DNA of 57,059 nucleotides from Candidatus Polarisedimenticolia bacterium (GTDB taxonomy: Bacteria; Acidobacteriota; Polarisedimenticolia; Gp22-AA2; AA152). Location of the stretch: assembly GCA_036004685.1 (NCBI GenBank), contig DASYRE010000009.1, forward strand, positions 1 to 57,059, given 5' to 3'. A program made the position numbers and the translations under genes. Shown piece by piece: positions 33,450-41,601 of this stretch. The notes under the pieces were generated by a model. The model saw only the letters and a list, made by a program, of their open reading frames with translations, ran no database searches and was not told the origin of the DNA. Numbering within the stretch: position 1 is the first letter of the stretch; the number at the start of each line of letters is the position of its first letter.

Positions 33450-34012
33450 GGGGCGGCCCCGGCGGGGCGGGCCTCTCGGAGGATCCGATCGAGCTCCTCG
33501 GAGAGGATCTTCGCTTTCGATTTCTGATCCCCGATGAGGCGCATCAGGATCTCTCCCTCTCCGGAAAACACGTAGGTTTGTGGCAGGGTCACCTCGCGCC
33601 CCCCCCGCTTGTCGATCCCCGCGAACTTGTCGATGAAGATCCCGCCTCCGAGCAGCACCGGCACCTTGATCTCCGCCTCCCGGACGAAGGCGGGAACCTT
33701 CTCGACCGTCTTCGAGACGGCGTCGGCCGAAACCGCGATGAAGGCGACTTTTTCCGGAGGATACTTCGGCGCCAGGGCGGTCACGGCCGGGAGATCCTTC
33801 CGGCAGGGGGGACACCAGGTGGCGAAGAACTCCACCACCAGGACTTTTCCCTTGTAGGCGGAGAGGTTGGTCTCTTTCCCGTCGAGCTCGTTCATGGCGT
33901 AGTCGTAAAGACCGACTTCCTGCTCTTCGGCCGGCGCGGCGGGGACGAAGGCGGAGGCTCCGGCGAGGAGGATCCACGCAAGGACGAACGGCGCGGCGCG
34001 GCGCGGCGACAT
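33446..34012 (-). CDS. TlpA/ResA-like exported thioredoxin
   Basis: A 188-residue protein with a signal peptide (about 1-28) and a TlpA-type thioredoxin domain: GKVLVVEFFATWCPPCRKDLP (dithiol Cys 67 and 70), AFIAVSADAVSKTVEKVPAF and cis-Pro TLPQTYVF. It probably reduces or isomerises disulfides or apo-cytochromes in the periplasm. First gene of a six-gene operon that also encodes a MauE-like protein and a second thioredoxin. The promoter at 34019-34047 places the transcript start at the ATG itself. Confidence 0.92.
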   Translation of the reverse strand: MSPRRAAPFVLAWILLAGASAFVPAAPAEEQEVGLYDYAMNELDGKETNLSAYKGKVLVVEFFATWCPPCRKDLPAVTALAPKYPPEKVAFIAVSADAVSKTVEKVPAFVREAEIKVPVLLGGGIFIDKFAGIDKRGGREVTLPQTYVFSGEGEILMRLIGDQKSKAKILSEELDRILREARPAGAAP

Positions 34013-34018
34013 GGGTCG

Positions 34019-34047
34019 ATTCTAACGGGGAGAGGCGGACGGGTCAA
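34019..34047 (-). promoter_or_regulatory. strong sigma70-type promoter giving a leaderless TlpA-like mRNA
   Basis: Minus-strand TTGACC (34047-34042), a 17-bp spacer and TAGAAT (34024-34019), each 5 of 6. Only 6 nt separate the -10 from the ATG at 34012, so transcription would begin at or next to the start codon. Confidence 0.6.
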
Positions 34048-34081
34048 TTTCGAGGGAAACGGCGTGGCTGGAATGAAAAGG

Positions 34082-34150
34082 AGCGGGCCGAGGATGGTTG
34101 CAACGGGGACCCGGTCGTTTATTCACCCCCTAAGGCATCCTCGGCCCGCT
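34082..34150 (+). other. 15-bp perfect inverted repeat with 39-nt loop
   Basis: AGCGGGCCGAGGATG (34082-34096) is exactly complementary to 34136-34150. It lies in a 478-bp gene-free region between the TlpA-like operon and the aldehyde dehydrogenase. No T-tract follows, and I could not match it to a known riboswitch or small RNA. The same region also has a smaller hairpin, CCGCCCG/CGGGCGG (34273-34294), and a 12-bp palindrome GGGTCGCGACCC (34353-34364). Confidence 0.6.
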
Positions 34151-34392
34151 TGCGACTTCAAGAAGGTAGCAATTCGAATGCCCGCCCCGAGCGGCTGGGT
34201 CAAAAGAAACCACTTCGCTCGCAAGCTTCGCCGGAAGGCCATTTGCGGAATGCTGCCTGCCGGGGGTCGTCGCCGCCCGCCCGCCGCCGGGCGGAAACGA
34301 ATTCCGGGCGACTTACAAAATCGTCGAGCAGTTACCGAACGGTTCGCGGAGTGGGTCGCGACCCGCCCGCCGAAACCCCTCCGCCTTCTCAA

Positions 34393-34422
34393 TTGACGCC
34401 TTCGATTCTCCGCTGCTATGAT
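34393..34422 (+). promoter_or_regulatory. sigma70-type promoter for aldehyde dehydrogenase operon
   Basis: TTGACG (34393-34398), an 18-bp spacer and TATGAT (34417-34422), both 5 of 6. The leader to ATG 34491 is about 60 nt and contains CAGGAG (34475-34480) as ribosome-binding site. Confidence 0.65.
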
Positions 34423-34490
34423 CCGCCGCGTCGCACGCGAAGCGAACCCGCCTTCCACCGCCCGGATGTCCGGACAGGAGCTCTTTAAAC

Positions 34491-35960
34491 ATGCCCAATG
34501 AAGCGACCTCTTCCCTTCCCGCCGGGAAATTGTTCATCGGCGGAGTGTGGATCGACGCCCGTTCGGGGCGCACCTTCGAGACGATCAATCCCGCCACCAA
34601 CCAGGCTCTCTGCCGCGTAGCCGAAGCCGACGAGACGGACGTCGACGCCGCGGTCCAGGCGGCCCGCAAGGCCTTCGAGCAGGGCCCGTGGCCCAAGATG
34701 AGCGCCGCCGACCGCTCGCGTGTTCTCTGGCGCATCGCCGATCTGCTGATGCAGCGCGCCGACGAAGTGGCGCGTCTCGAGACGCTGGACAACGGCAAGC
34801 CGATCTTCGAATCGCGCCAGGTGGACATTCCGCTGGTCGCCGAGATCTTCCAGTATTACGCCGGCTGGGCCACGAAGATCACCGGCGAGACGATTCCCGC
34901 CCGCCCCGGCGCCTTCACCTACACGCTGCGCGAGCCCCTCGGCGTCGTGGCGGCCATCGTCCCCTGGAACTTTCCCTTGCTTCTCGCCTCCTGGAAGATC
35001 GCTCCCGCCTTGGCCGCGGGCAACACCGTGATCGTGAAGCCCTCCTCGAACACTCCCCTTTCGGCTCTCAAGTTCGCGGAGATCGTGAAAGACGCCGGCC
35101 TCCCCGACGGCGTCCTGAACGTCGTCACCGGCAAGGGCTCGGTCGCGGGAATGGCTCTCGTCCGCCATCCGGGCGTCGACAAGATCGCCTTCACCGGCGA
35201 CACCCGGACCGGCGTCGAAATCATGAAGAGCGGCTCGGACACCCTGAAGCGGATCACGCTGGAGCTGGGAGGGAAGTCGCCGAACATCGTCTTCGCCGAC
35301 GCCGACCTGGAGGCGGCAGTCCGCGGCGCGACCGTCGGCATCTTCTACGGCAAAGGGGAGGTCTGCGCCGCCGGCTCGCGACTGTTCGTCGAGAAGCGGA
35401 TTCACGAGGAGTTCCTCGACAAGCTCGCCGGACGGGCGAAGAAAACCGTCCCGGGCGATCCGCTCGATCCGAAGACCCGCTTCGGGGCGCTCGTGAGCCA
35501 GGCCCAGATGGAGAAGGTCCTGCGCTACATCGCCTCGGGCAAAGAGGAAGGGGCGCGGCTGGTGGCCGGCGGCGAGCGGACGGAAGTGGCCGGCCTCAAT
35601 GGCAACTTCGTGCTGCCCACCATCTTCGATCAGGTGAAGCCCGAGATGAGGATAGCCCGCGAGGAGATCTTCGGCCCGGTCCTGTCCACCCTGGAGTTCT
35701 CCGATCCCGAGGAGGCCGTCGCGCAGGCGAACGCCTCTCCGTACGGCCTGGCGGCCGGGATCTGGACGCGCGACGTCGCCAAGGCGCACCGGGTCGCCCG
35801 GGCCCTGAAGGCCGGGACGGTCTGGATCAACACCTACAACCGCTACGACCCGGCGCTGCCGTTCGGCGGCTACAAGCGCAGCGGCTACGGCCGCGAGCTG
35901 GGCTCCGCCGCCCTGGAGGCCTACACGCAGATCAAGAGCGTCTGGGTCGACGTGGAATGA
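34491..35960 (+). CDS. NAD(P)-dependent aldehyde dehydrogenase
   Basis: A 489-residue ALDH-superfamily enzyme oxidising an aldehyde to its acid. It has VAAIVPWNFPLLLASWKIAPALAAGN, the catalytic Glu in LELGGKSPN (about residue 258), the nucleophile in GKGEVCAAGSRLFV (Cys near 291), EEIFGPVLS and PFGGYKRSGYGRELG. The usual GQxC is GEVC here, a mild variation. Its TGA overlaps the ATG of a PaaG-like hydratase, which suggests a joint catabolic role for aromatic or fatty acyl compounds. Confidence 0.95.
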   Translation: MPNEATSSLPAGKLFIGGVWIDARSGRTFETINPATNQALCRVAEADETDVDAAVQAARKAFEQGPWPKMSAADRSRVLWRIADLLMQRADEVARLETLDNGKPIFESRQVDIPLVAEIFQYYAGWATKITGETIPARPGAFTYTLREPLGVVAAIVPWNFPLLLASWKIAPALAAGNTVIVKPSSNTPLSALKFAEIVKDAGLPDGVLNVVTGKGSVAGMALVRHPGVDKIAFTGDTRTGVEIMKSGSDTLKRITLELGGKSPNIVFADADLEAAVRGATVGIFYGKGEVCAAGSRLFVEKRIHEEFLDKLAGRAKKTVPGDPLDPKTRFGALVSQAQMEKVLRYIASGKEEGARLVAGGERTEVAGLNGNFVLPTIFDQVKPEMRIAREEIFGPVLSTLEFSDPEEAVAQANASPYGLAAGIWTRDVAKAHRVARALKAGTVWINTYNRYDPALPFGGYKRSGYGRELGSAALEAYTQIKSVWVDVE

Positions 35961-36826
35961 AGACAAAGGCTGGGCGGGGGGCTGGGCGGCGAGCCCGCGG
36001 ACAGGGCGGCCGCCGGAGCGCTTCCGCCGCTCGCCCCTCCGAGACCGTCGTCTACCGGGTCGAAGAGGGCGTCGCCTGGCTCACCCTGAACCGGCCCGAG
36101 CGCAGCAACGCCCTTTCCGGGCGGATGCGCGAGGATCTGCTCGAGAAGATCCTCGAAGCCGGCGGGGCTGCCGACGTCCGTTGCCTGGTGCTCACGGGAG
36201 CGGGCGATTCGTTCTGCGCGGGCGGGGACCTGTCGGTGATGGCCGCGATGAAGGAGGAGGGGGAAGGGTTCGAAGGGCTCGGACGCCTGATGGAGATCGG
36301 CGGCCGGATCGCCGCCGCCCTGGCCGCCCTGCCAAAGCCCTCTTTGGCCAGCCTCCCCGGAGCGGCCGCGGGAGCCGGCTGCAACCTGGCGCTCGCCTGC
36401 GACTTCCGTCTCGCCGCGGCGAGCGCCAGCCTCGGCGAGACGTTCGCCCGGATCGGGCTGCATCCCGACTGGGGCGGGACCTACTTCCTGCCCCGTCTCG
36501 TGGGAGCGGGGCGGGCTCTCGATCTCTGCGCCACCGGAAGGATGGTGGCGGCGGCGGAGGCGCTCGCCATCGGCCTGGTCACCCGCGTCGTCCCCCGGGA
36601 AGAGCTTGCGGCCGAGACGCGGGCGTTCGCCCGGCAGTTGGCCACGCTGCCGCGCCGCTCGTTCCTGGCCGCCCGCGAGGCGCTGCGCCGCAGCCTCACC
36701 AGCTCGCTGCCCGCCATGCTGCTCTTCGAGCGCCAGGCGCAGGAGCTCTGCTGGGGATCGCCGGACTCCGCCGAGGGCATCCGCGCCTTTCAGGAGAAGC
36801 GACCTCCCCGATTCAGCGACCGCTAG
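35957..36826 (+). CDS. enoyl-CoA hydratase/isomerase (PaaG-like)
   Basis: A 289-residue crotonase-fold protein. After a basic, low-complexity N-terminus (about 30 residues) come VYRVEEGVAWLTLNRPERSNALS, the oxyanion-hole segments SFCAGGDLSVM and GAAAGAGCNLALACDFRLA, and FARIGLHPDWGGTYFLPRLVG. The HPD sequence in the last is the Asp form seen in PaaG-type isomerases rather than the two-Glu hydratases. ATG 35957 overlaps the dehydrogenase stop (ATGA). The substrate CoA ester is unknown. The 3' end overlaps a minus-strand TfoX-like remnant. Confidence 0.9.
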   Translation: MKTKAGRGAGRRARGQGGRRSASAARPSETVVYRVEEGVAWLTLNRPERSNALSGRMREDLLEKILEAGGAADVRCLVLTGAGDSFCAGGDLSVMAAMKEEGEGFEGLGRLMEIGGRIAAALAALPKPSLASLPGAAAGAGCNLALACDFRLAAASASLGETFARIGLHPDWGGTYFLPRLVGAGRALDLCATGRMVAAAEALAIGLVTRVVPREELAAETRAFARQLATLPRRSFLAAREALRRSLTSSLPAMLLFERQAQELCWGSPDSAEGIRAFQEKRPPRFSDR

Positions 36827-36920
36827 CGATTCCTCTTCCCGCCACGCCGCGGGCGTTCACGGGGGCGATCCGCTCCATCTGCTCGAGGACGTACTGGCGG
36901 AACCCGGCGCCGACGGCCAA
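36813..36920 (-). pseudogene. remnant of a TfoX N-terminal domain
   Basis: A 35-codon frame starting TTG 36920 reads VGAGFRQYVLEQMERIAPVNAR before losing similarity (GVAGRGI...). This closely fits the opening helix and turn of TfoX-N proteins (FxxYVLEQLxPLGPVxARRMFGG), but nothing of the remaining domain is present. It ends inside the tail of the hydratase gene. I read it as a decayed gene end left by rearrangement; chance similarity over 22 residues is the alternative. Confidence 0.4.
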
Positions 36921-36923
36921 GGC

Positions 36924-36997
36924 TCGCGTCTCCAGAATCCCATTACACGAGTCGGGTTGACCCGCGGCCGGATTTACGGCCGTCGGGTCCAACCCGG
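36924..36997 (+). repeat. modular hairpin repeat, copy C (5' box plus hairpin)
   Basis: The 5' box (TCGCGTCTCCAGAATC, then TTACACGAG) is followed by a hairpin. Outer stem CGGGTTG (36953-36959) pairs with CAACCCG (36990-36996), middle ACCCG with CGGGT, and inner CGGCCG with CGGCCG, around the loop GATTTA. Single bulges are at 36983 and 36989. It shares this plan with the copy at 42488-42677 (minus strand). Lying between two convergent genes, it could also stop transcription. Confidence 0.75.
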
Positions 36998-37009
36998 CTC
37001 GCTTTCCGG

Positions 37010-38266
37010 CTATTCGTACCGCAGCGCCTCGATCGGGTCGAGCCGCGCCGCCCGGTTGGCGGGATAGATCCCGAAGAACAGCCCGATGCTGGTCGACGAG
37101 ACGAACGCCAGGACGACGGACCAGAGCGGCGTGGAGGCAGGGAAATGGAAGATCAGGTCCACCGCCCAGGCGAGGCCGACGCCCAGGGAAATTCCGAAGA
37201 CTCCGCCGACCGCGGTGAGCATGGAGGCTTCGATGAGGAACTGCCAGAGGATGTCGCGGCGCCGTGCGCCGATCGCCTTGCGAACCCCAATTTCCCGCGT
37301 CCTCTCCGTCACCGACACGAGCATGATGTTCATCACGCCGATGCCGCCCACCATCAGCGCGATCGACGAGATGGCGATCATGACGCCGAAGAGGCCCTTG
37401 GTGATGTCGTTCCAGAACTTCAGGAGGGATTCCTGGGTCAGGACTGAGAAGTCGTTCGGCTTTCCGAGGCCGACCTTGCGCCGCACCCGCATGAGCTGCG
37501 TGATCTCCTCGATCGCGGTGTCCTTCACCGCCGGGCTCCAGGGGACCGAATCGATGAAGATCTCCCCCTTGCCGAATTGCTTCTGATGGGCCGTGTAGGG
37601 AATCACCACGTATTGATCCGGATCGCGACTGAACGGGTTCGGGAATTTCTTGAACGTTCCGACCACGGTGTACAGCTCGGAGCCGATGCGAAACTTCCTG
37701 CCGATCGGATCCTGGTTCGGAAAGAGCGCCAGCACCGGCCCTTCGGCGAGCACCGCGACGTTCCGCCGGTGCAGAACGTCCTCCCGGGTCATCGCCCGCC
37801 CGTCGGCGATCTGCACGTTACGGACGTCCAGGAACGCCTCCGAGGCCCCGATGATGATGAGCGGCTCGCTCTTGCGGCGTCCGTTCGTCAACACCCCGAA
37901 CGCCGGGACGAGCGGGCAGGACTCCCGGATCGACGGCAGACCGCGGATCGCCGTCGCATCCTCCACCTTGAAGTCCTTGCGGTGCCGCAGCTCTTCCGGC
38001 AGGCCCCCCACGAACAGCGCCGGCTCGAACTTCCTCAGGAACAGGATGTGCGGCCCGGCGCCCTGGATGAGGCTCTGCACGGAGGTGTTGAGCCCCCTCA
38101 CGAGCGCAGTCATCCCGACCACCGCCATGATCCCGATCACGATGCCGAGGATCGTCAGCCCGGAGCGCAGCTTGTTCGCCCGCAGCGTCGCGAGCGCCAT
38201 ACGGAAATTCTCCCAGAGGGCCAGGCCGGCGGCAGACCGCCGGAGCGGCGGGATCGGGCTACTCAT
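37010..38266 (-). CDS. MacB-like ABC transporter permease (second permease)
   Basis: A 418-residue permease of the MacB/FtsX type. It has an N-terminal helix (LRSGLTILGIVIGIMAVVGM), a large periplasmic domain (about 55-280) and three C-terminal helices containing GIGVMNIMLVSVTERTREIGVRKAIGARRRDILWQFLIEA in segments, ending DPIEALRYE. No ATPase domain is attached; that is encoded separately two genes upstream. Its start overlaps the end of the first permease by 8 bp. Last gene of the exporter operon. Confidence 0.93.
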   Translation of the reverse strand: MSSPIPPLRRSAAGLALWENFRMALATLRANKLRSGLTILGIVIGIMAVVGMTALVRGLNTSVQSLIQGAGPHILFLRKFEPALFVGGLPEELRHRKDFKVEDATAIRGLPSIRESCPLVPAFGVLTNGRRKSEPLIIIGASEAFLDVRNVQIADGRAMTREDVLHRRNVAVLAEGPVLALFPNQDPIGRKFRIGSELYTVVGTFKKFPNPFSRDPDQYVVIPYTAHQKQFGKGEIFIDSVPWSPAVKDTAIEEITQLMRVRRKVGLGKPNDFSVLTQESLLKFWNDITKGLFGVMIAISSIALMVGGIGVMNIMLVSVTERTREIGVRKAIGARRRDILWQFLIEASMLTAVGGVFGISLGVGLAWAVDLIFHFPASTPLWSVVLAFVSSTSIGLFFGIYPANRAARLDPIEALRYE

Positions 38267-39479
38267 AGCGCAGCGCCTCGATCGGATCGAGCCGCGCGGC
38301 TCGGTTGGCCGGATAGATCCCGAAGACCAGGCCCACGACGAAGACGATTCCCAGCGCCAGCACGATCGAGTAGGGGCTCATCGACGTCGGCAGCGGCGTG
38401 AGCGCCCTGATGAGCAGGCAGAGACCGTACCCGGCGAGGACCCCGAGGATTCCCCCCAGGGTGGACAGGGCGATCGACTCGATCAGGAACTGCCAGAGGA
38501 TGTGCCGCCGCTTCGCCCCGAGCGCCTTGCGGATGCCGATTTCCTTCGTCCTCTCCGTGACGGAGACCAGCATGATGTTCATGATCACGATCCCGCCGAC
38601 GACCAGCGACAGCGACACGAGTCCCGAGGCCGCCCCGAAGATGGCCGCGGAGATCTGCTTCCAGAAGCTGGTCAGCGACTCGGAGCTCTCCAGAGCGAAG
38701 TCATCCTCCTGGCCGGGCTTCAGGTGATGCCGCACCCGCATCACCATCCTGATCTCGTCCTTGAGCGCGGCGACGGCCGCTTCGTCCGCGCCCTCCACCG
38801 GGACGTCGACCGAGTCGAGGTTGCCGAACTGCTTCTGGTAGGCCGAGATGGGAATCGCGACGATCTTGTCCTGGCTCACTCCGAGCACCGCGCCCTGCTC
38901 CTTGGCGACGCCCAGGATCGTGTAGCTGGTCTCGTCGATCTTCACTTCCTTGCCGACCGGGTCGGCGCCCGCGAACAGCTTGTCGGCCACCTCGAACCCG
39001 AGCACCGCCACGTTCCGCGCCCGCTCCACCTCGGTGGTGGAGAAGAGCCTCCCCCGCTCCACCTCGAAATCGGCGGGGATCAGCACCGGCAGCCCTTGAC
39101 CCTGGATCTCGACTTCATCGATGTAGCGCTCGCGGAACCGGACCTTGTGCGGGGAGGAGACGTGCGCCCCGATGAAGCGGGCGGAGACGACCGACCTCCG
39201 GACCTCCTCCTGGTCCTCCAGCGTGATCCGCCGGCGTTTGCGGATTTGATCCGCCGCCTCGTGGCTCGTGATGATGAAGGGCCCTTTCCGGAGCACAAAC
39301 AGGTTCGCACCGAGTCCCGCGACCTTCTCCTCCACGTAACTGTTCATCCCCTGGATCACGGAGACAACCGCCACGATCGAGGTGATGGCGATGATGTTCC
39401 CCAGGACGGTCAGGAAGGAGCGGAGCTTGTTCGCCCAAAGGGCCTTCAGGGCGATGAGGAGGCCTTCCGAAAAGGGCAT
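38259..39479 (-). CDS. MacB-like ABC transporter permease (first permease)
   Basis: A 406-residue MacB-type permease with the same topology as its neighbour: helix LRSFLTVLGNIIAITSIVAVVSV, periplasmic domain, then GGIVIMNIMLVSVTERTKEIGIRKALGAKRRHILW and two more helices, ending DPIEALRYE. The two permeases probably form a heterodimer that drives mechanotransmission through the adaptor. It starts 2 bp after the ATPase gene. Confidence 0.93.
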   Translation of the reverse strand: MPFSEGLLIALKALWANKLRSFLTVLGNIIAITSIVAVVSVIQGMNSYVEEKVAGLGANLFVLRKGPFIITSHEAADQIRKRRRITLEDQEEVRRSVVSARFIGAHVSSPHKVRFRERYIDEVEIQGQGLPVLIPADFEVERGRLFSTTEVERARNVAVLGFEVADKLFAGADPVGKEVKIDETSYTILGVAKEQGAVLGVSQDKIVAIPISAYQKQFGNLDSVDVPVEGADEAAVAALKDEIRMVMRVRHHLKPGQEDDFALESSESLTSFWKQISAAIFGAASGLVSLSLVVGGIVIMNIMLVSVTERTKEIGIRKALGAKRRHILWQFLIESIALSTLGGILGVLAGYGLCLLIRALTPLPTSMSPYSIVLALGIVFVVGLVFGIYPANRAARLDPIEALRYE

Positions 39480-39481
39480 GG

Positions 39482-40165
39482 TCAGGCTTTCTGGCGGACG
39501 TCCGAGGCGATCTTTCCGTCGTGGATGGAGACGACCCGGTGGGCCCTTTCGGCGATCGTCTTCTCGTGGGTGACCACGATGATCGTCTGGCCTCCGGCGT
39601 GGAGCCGCTCGAAGAGGCGCAGGATCTCCTCCCCCGTCTTGCTGTCCAGGTTGCCCGTCGGCTCGTCGGCGAGGATCAGCGAGGGGTTGTTGATCAGGGC
39701 GCGGGCGATGGCGACGCGCTGGCGCTGCCCTCCCGACAGCTCGTTGGGGCGGTGGGTGGCGCGATCCTCCATCTCCACGCCGCGCAGGGCCTGGAGGGCC
39801 CGCTCGTGGCGCTCCTCCGCCCCCACGCCGCTGTAGACCAGCGGCAGCTCGACGTTGTGGAGCGCCGTGGCCCTCGGCAGGAGGTTGAAGGTCTGGAAGA
39901 CAAAGCCGATCTCCCGGTTGCGGATCTCGGCGAGACGATCGTCGCCGAGGCGGCTCACCTCCTGGTCGTTCAAGAGGTAGGTGCCGCGCGTCGGGGAGTC
40001 GAGGCAGCCGAGGAGGTTCATCAAGGTCGTCTTCCCCGAGCCCGAAGGGCCGGTGATCGCCATGTACTCGTTGCGGCCGATCTCCAGATCGACGTCCCTG
40101 AGGGCGTAGATCTCCTCTCCGCCCACCTCGTAGCGTTTCGTCAGCTCGCGGGTCTGGATCAGCAC
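39482..40165 (-). CDS. ABC transporter ATP-binding protein (MacB/LolD type)
   Basis: A 227-residue ATPase with Walker [11 protein letters not shown]-loop [10 protein letters not shown], signature [15 protein letters not shown], Walker [13 protein letters not shown] and switch His in VVTHE. The sequence is that of the lipoprotein/macrolide export (LolD/MacB/SalX) class. It is expected to power the two downstream permeases, with the adaptor encoded 4 bp upstream. Confidence 0.95.
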   Translation of the reverse strand: MLIQTRELTKRYEVGGEEIYALRDVDLEIGRNEYMAITGPSGSGKTTLMNLLGCLDSPTRGTYLLNDQEVSRLGDDRLAEIRNREIGFVFQTFNLLPRATALHNVELPLVYSGVGAEERHERALQALRGVEMEDRATHRPNELSGGQRQRVAIARALINNPSLILADEPTGNLDSKTGEEILRLFERLHAGGQTIIVVTHEKTIAERAHRVVSIHDGKIASDVRQKA

Positions 40166-40169
40166 CGGC

Positions 40170-41570
40170 TCACCCTTTCCGGGTCTCTTCCCCTTCCTTC
40201 TTCTTGGGGGTGTTGTCGACTTTCACGGGGTCCCCGTCCTTGAGGTCCCGGATCGCCTGGTAGGTTCCGGTGATCACCTCGTCTCCTGCCTTCAGGCCGT
40301 CCAGGACCTCGAAGAACCGCTCTCCGCTGATGCCCGTCTTCACCGTGACGAAATGAGCCACCCCGTCGCGGACCACGAAGGCCCCCTCCTTTTCGAGCTC
40401 GCCGCGTGATTTCTCTTCATCCGAAGCATCGGCGGAAGCGTCGGAGGAAGCCTCGTCGGCTGAAGCATCGGCGGAAGCGCCCGAGGACGAGCCGGCGGTC
40501 TGCCGCGCCGGCTTCGGGGAACCCGGACCGGAAGCGGCGCGCACGCCGCCGGCATCCCCGCCGGCGCCGGCCGCCGCCTTCTCCTTCGGCAGCGTCCGGA
40601 TCGTCATCGATTGGATCGGGACCGCCAGGCTGCGATCCCGGACGGCGGTGACGATGTCGGCCGAGCAGGAAAGGGCCGGCTTGATCCCCGGCACCTTCTC
40701 GCGCAGCGCCAGGGTCACGCGGAAGTTCGTCGTCTGTTCCGTCGCGGCGGCGCTCGAGGCGGCCACGGCGCTGTTTCCCACCTTGACCACCTCGGCCTTG
40801 AATTTTTTGCCGGGAAAGGCGTCGATCGACACGGTCGCCGGCTGGCCGATCCGGATCCCCACCACGTCGGTCTCGTCCACGTCGATCTCCGCCTCGATCT
40901 CGGAGAGATCGGCGATCGTCATCAGGACGGTCCCGGGGTTGTTCATCGTCCCGGTCACGACGTTCTCCCCTTCCTCGATGTTCATGACGGTGATGAGTCC
41001 TGCCAGAGGTGAGCGGAACGTGACCTGCGAGAGCATGTGGCTCGCGCTTCTCAGATTGGCCTCCAGCCTCTCGACCTCCCGCTCGGCGGCGTGGGTGCGC
41101 GCCGTCTCCACCTGGACGCTGGTCTTCGCCCGATCGATGTCCTGGTCGGTGGCCAGGTCGTGCTTCTTCAGCTCGGTGAGCCGCCGCAGCTCCAGCTGCG
41201 ACTGGTCCAGGCTGGCGTGCGACTGAGCCAGGGCCGCGTTCCCCGCGGCGATCGAAGCCTTCAGTGCCGCGACCTCGGCGGCCAGGGGCGCCGGATCGAT
41301 CTGCAGGAGAAACTGGCCTTCGGTGACCAGGTCTCCCTCGGCGACCGCCAGCTTCGTCACCTTGCCGATCGTGCTGGCGCTGATGTTCACCTGCTTCTTC
41401 GGCTTGATCTTCCCCGAGGCGGTGACGATCGACTTCAAGCGGCGGTATTCGATCTTCTCCGTCTGGACGGTGACCTTCTTCTTCCGATCGAACTTGAGGT
41501 TGACCACGACGAGGGCCCCGACCACCAGGACGACGCCCGCGGCGATGGCGATCTTCGTTTTTCCTGACAT
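40170..41570 (-). CDS. MacA/HlyD-type periplasmic adaptor
   Basis: A 466-residue membrane fusion protein linking an ABC exporter to an outer-membrane channel. An N-terminal anchor helix ([19 protein letters not shown]) is followed by a beta-barrel/lipoyl portion ([30 protein letters not shown]). A coiled-coil hairpin (about 90-180) and a second lipoyl half ([19 protein letters not shown]) come next. Unusual is a low-complexity Ala/Ser/Asp/Glu insert near residues 355-390 (coded around 40420-40490), between the barrel and the C-terminal domain. Start ATG 41570. Confidence 0.9.
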   Translation of the reverse strand: MSGKTKIAIAAGVVLVVGALVVVNLKFDRKKKVTVQTEKIEYRRLKSIVTASGKIKPKKQVNISASTIGKVTKLAVAEGDLVTEGQFLLQIDPAPLAAEVAALKASIAAGNAALAQSHASLDQSQLELRRLTELKKHDLATDQDIDRAKTSVQVETARTHAAEREVERLEANLRSASHMLSQVTFRSPLAGLITVMNIEEGENVVTGTMNNPGTVLMTIADLSEIEAEIDVDETDVVGIRIGQPATVSIDAFPGKKFKAEVVKVGNSAVAASSAAATEQTTNFRVTLALREKVPGIKPALSCSADIVTAVRDRSLAVPIQSMTIRTLPKEKAAAGAGGDAGGVRAASGPGSPKPARQTAGSSSGASADASADEASSDASADASDEEKSRGELEKEGAFVVRDGVAHFVTVKTGISGERFFEVLDGLKAGDEVITGTYQAIRDLKDGDPVKVDNTPKKKEGEETRKG

Positions 41571-41601
41571 CGTTCCTCGCTGTAAGGACGGGTGCGTCCT
41601 T

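Noticed and set aside
31146-33527. 793-codon plus-strand frame across the ThiO/DUF309/amidohydrolase genes
   Set aside because: It is antisense to three recognisable genes and encodes Arg/His/Asp-rich low-complexity sequence.
34082-34150. Inverted repeat as an intrinsic terminator of either flanking operon
   Set aside because: No T-tract follows on either strand, and both flanking operons are transcribed away from it.
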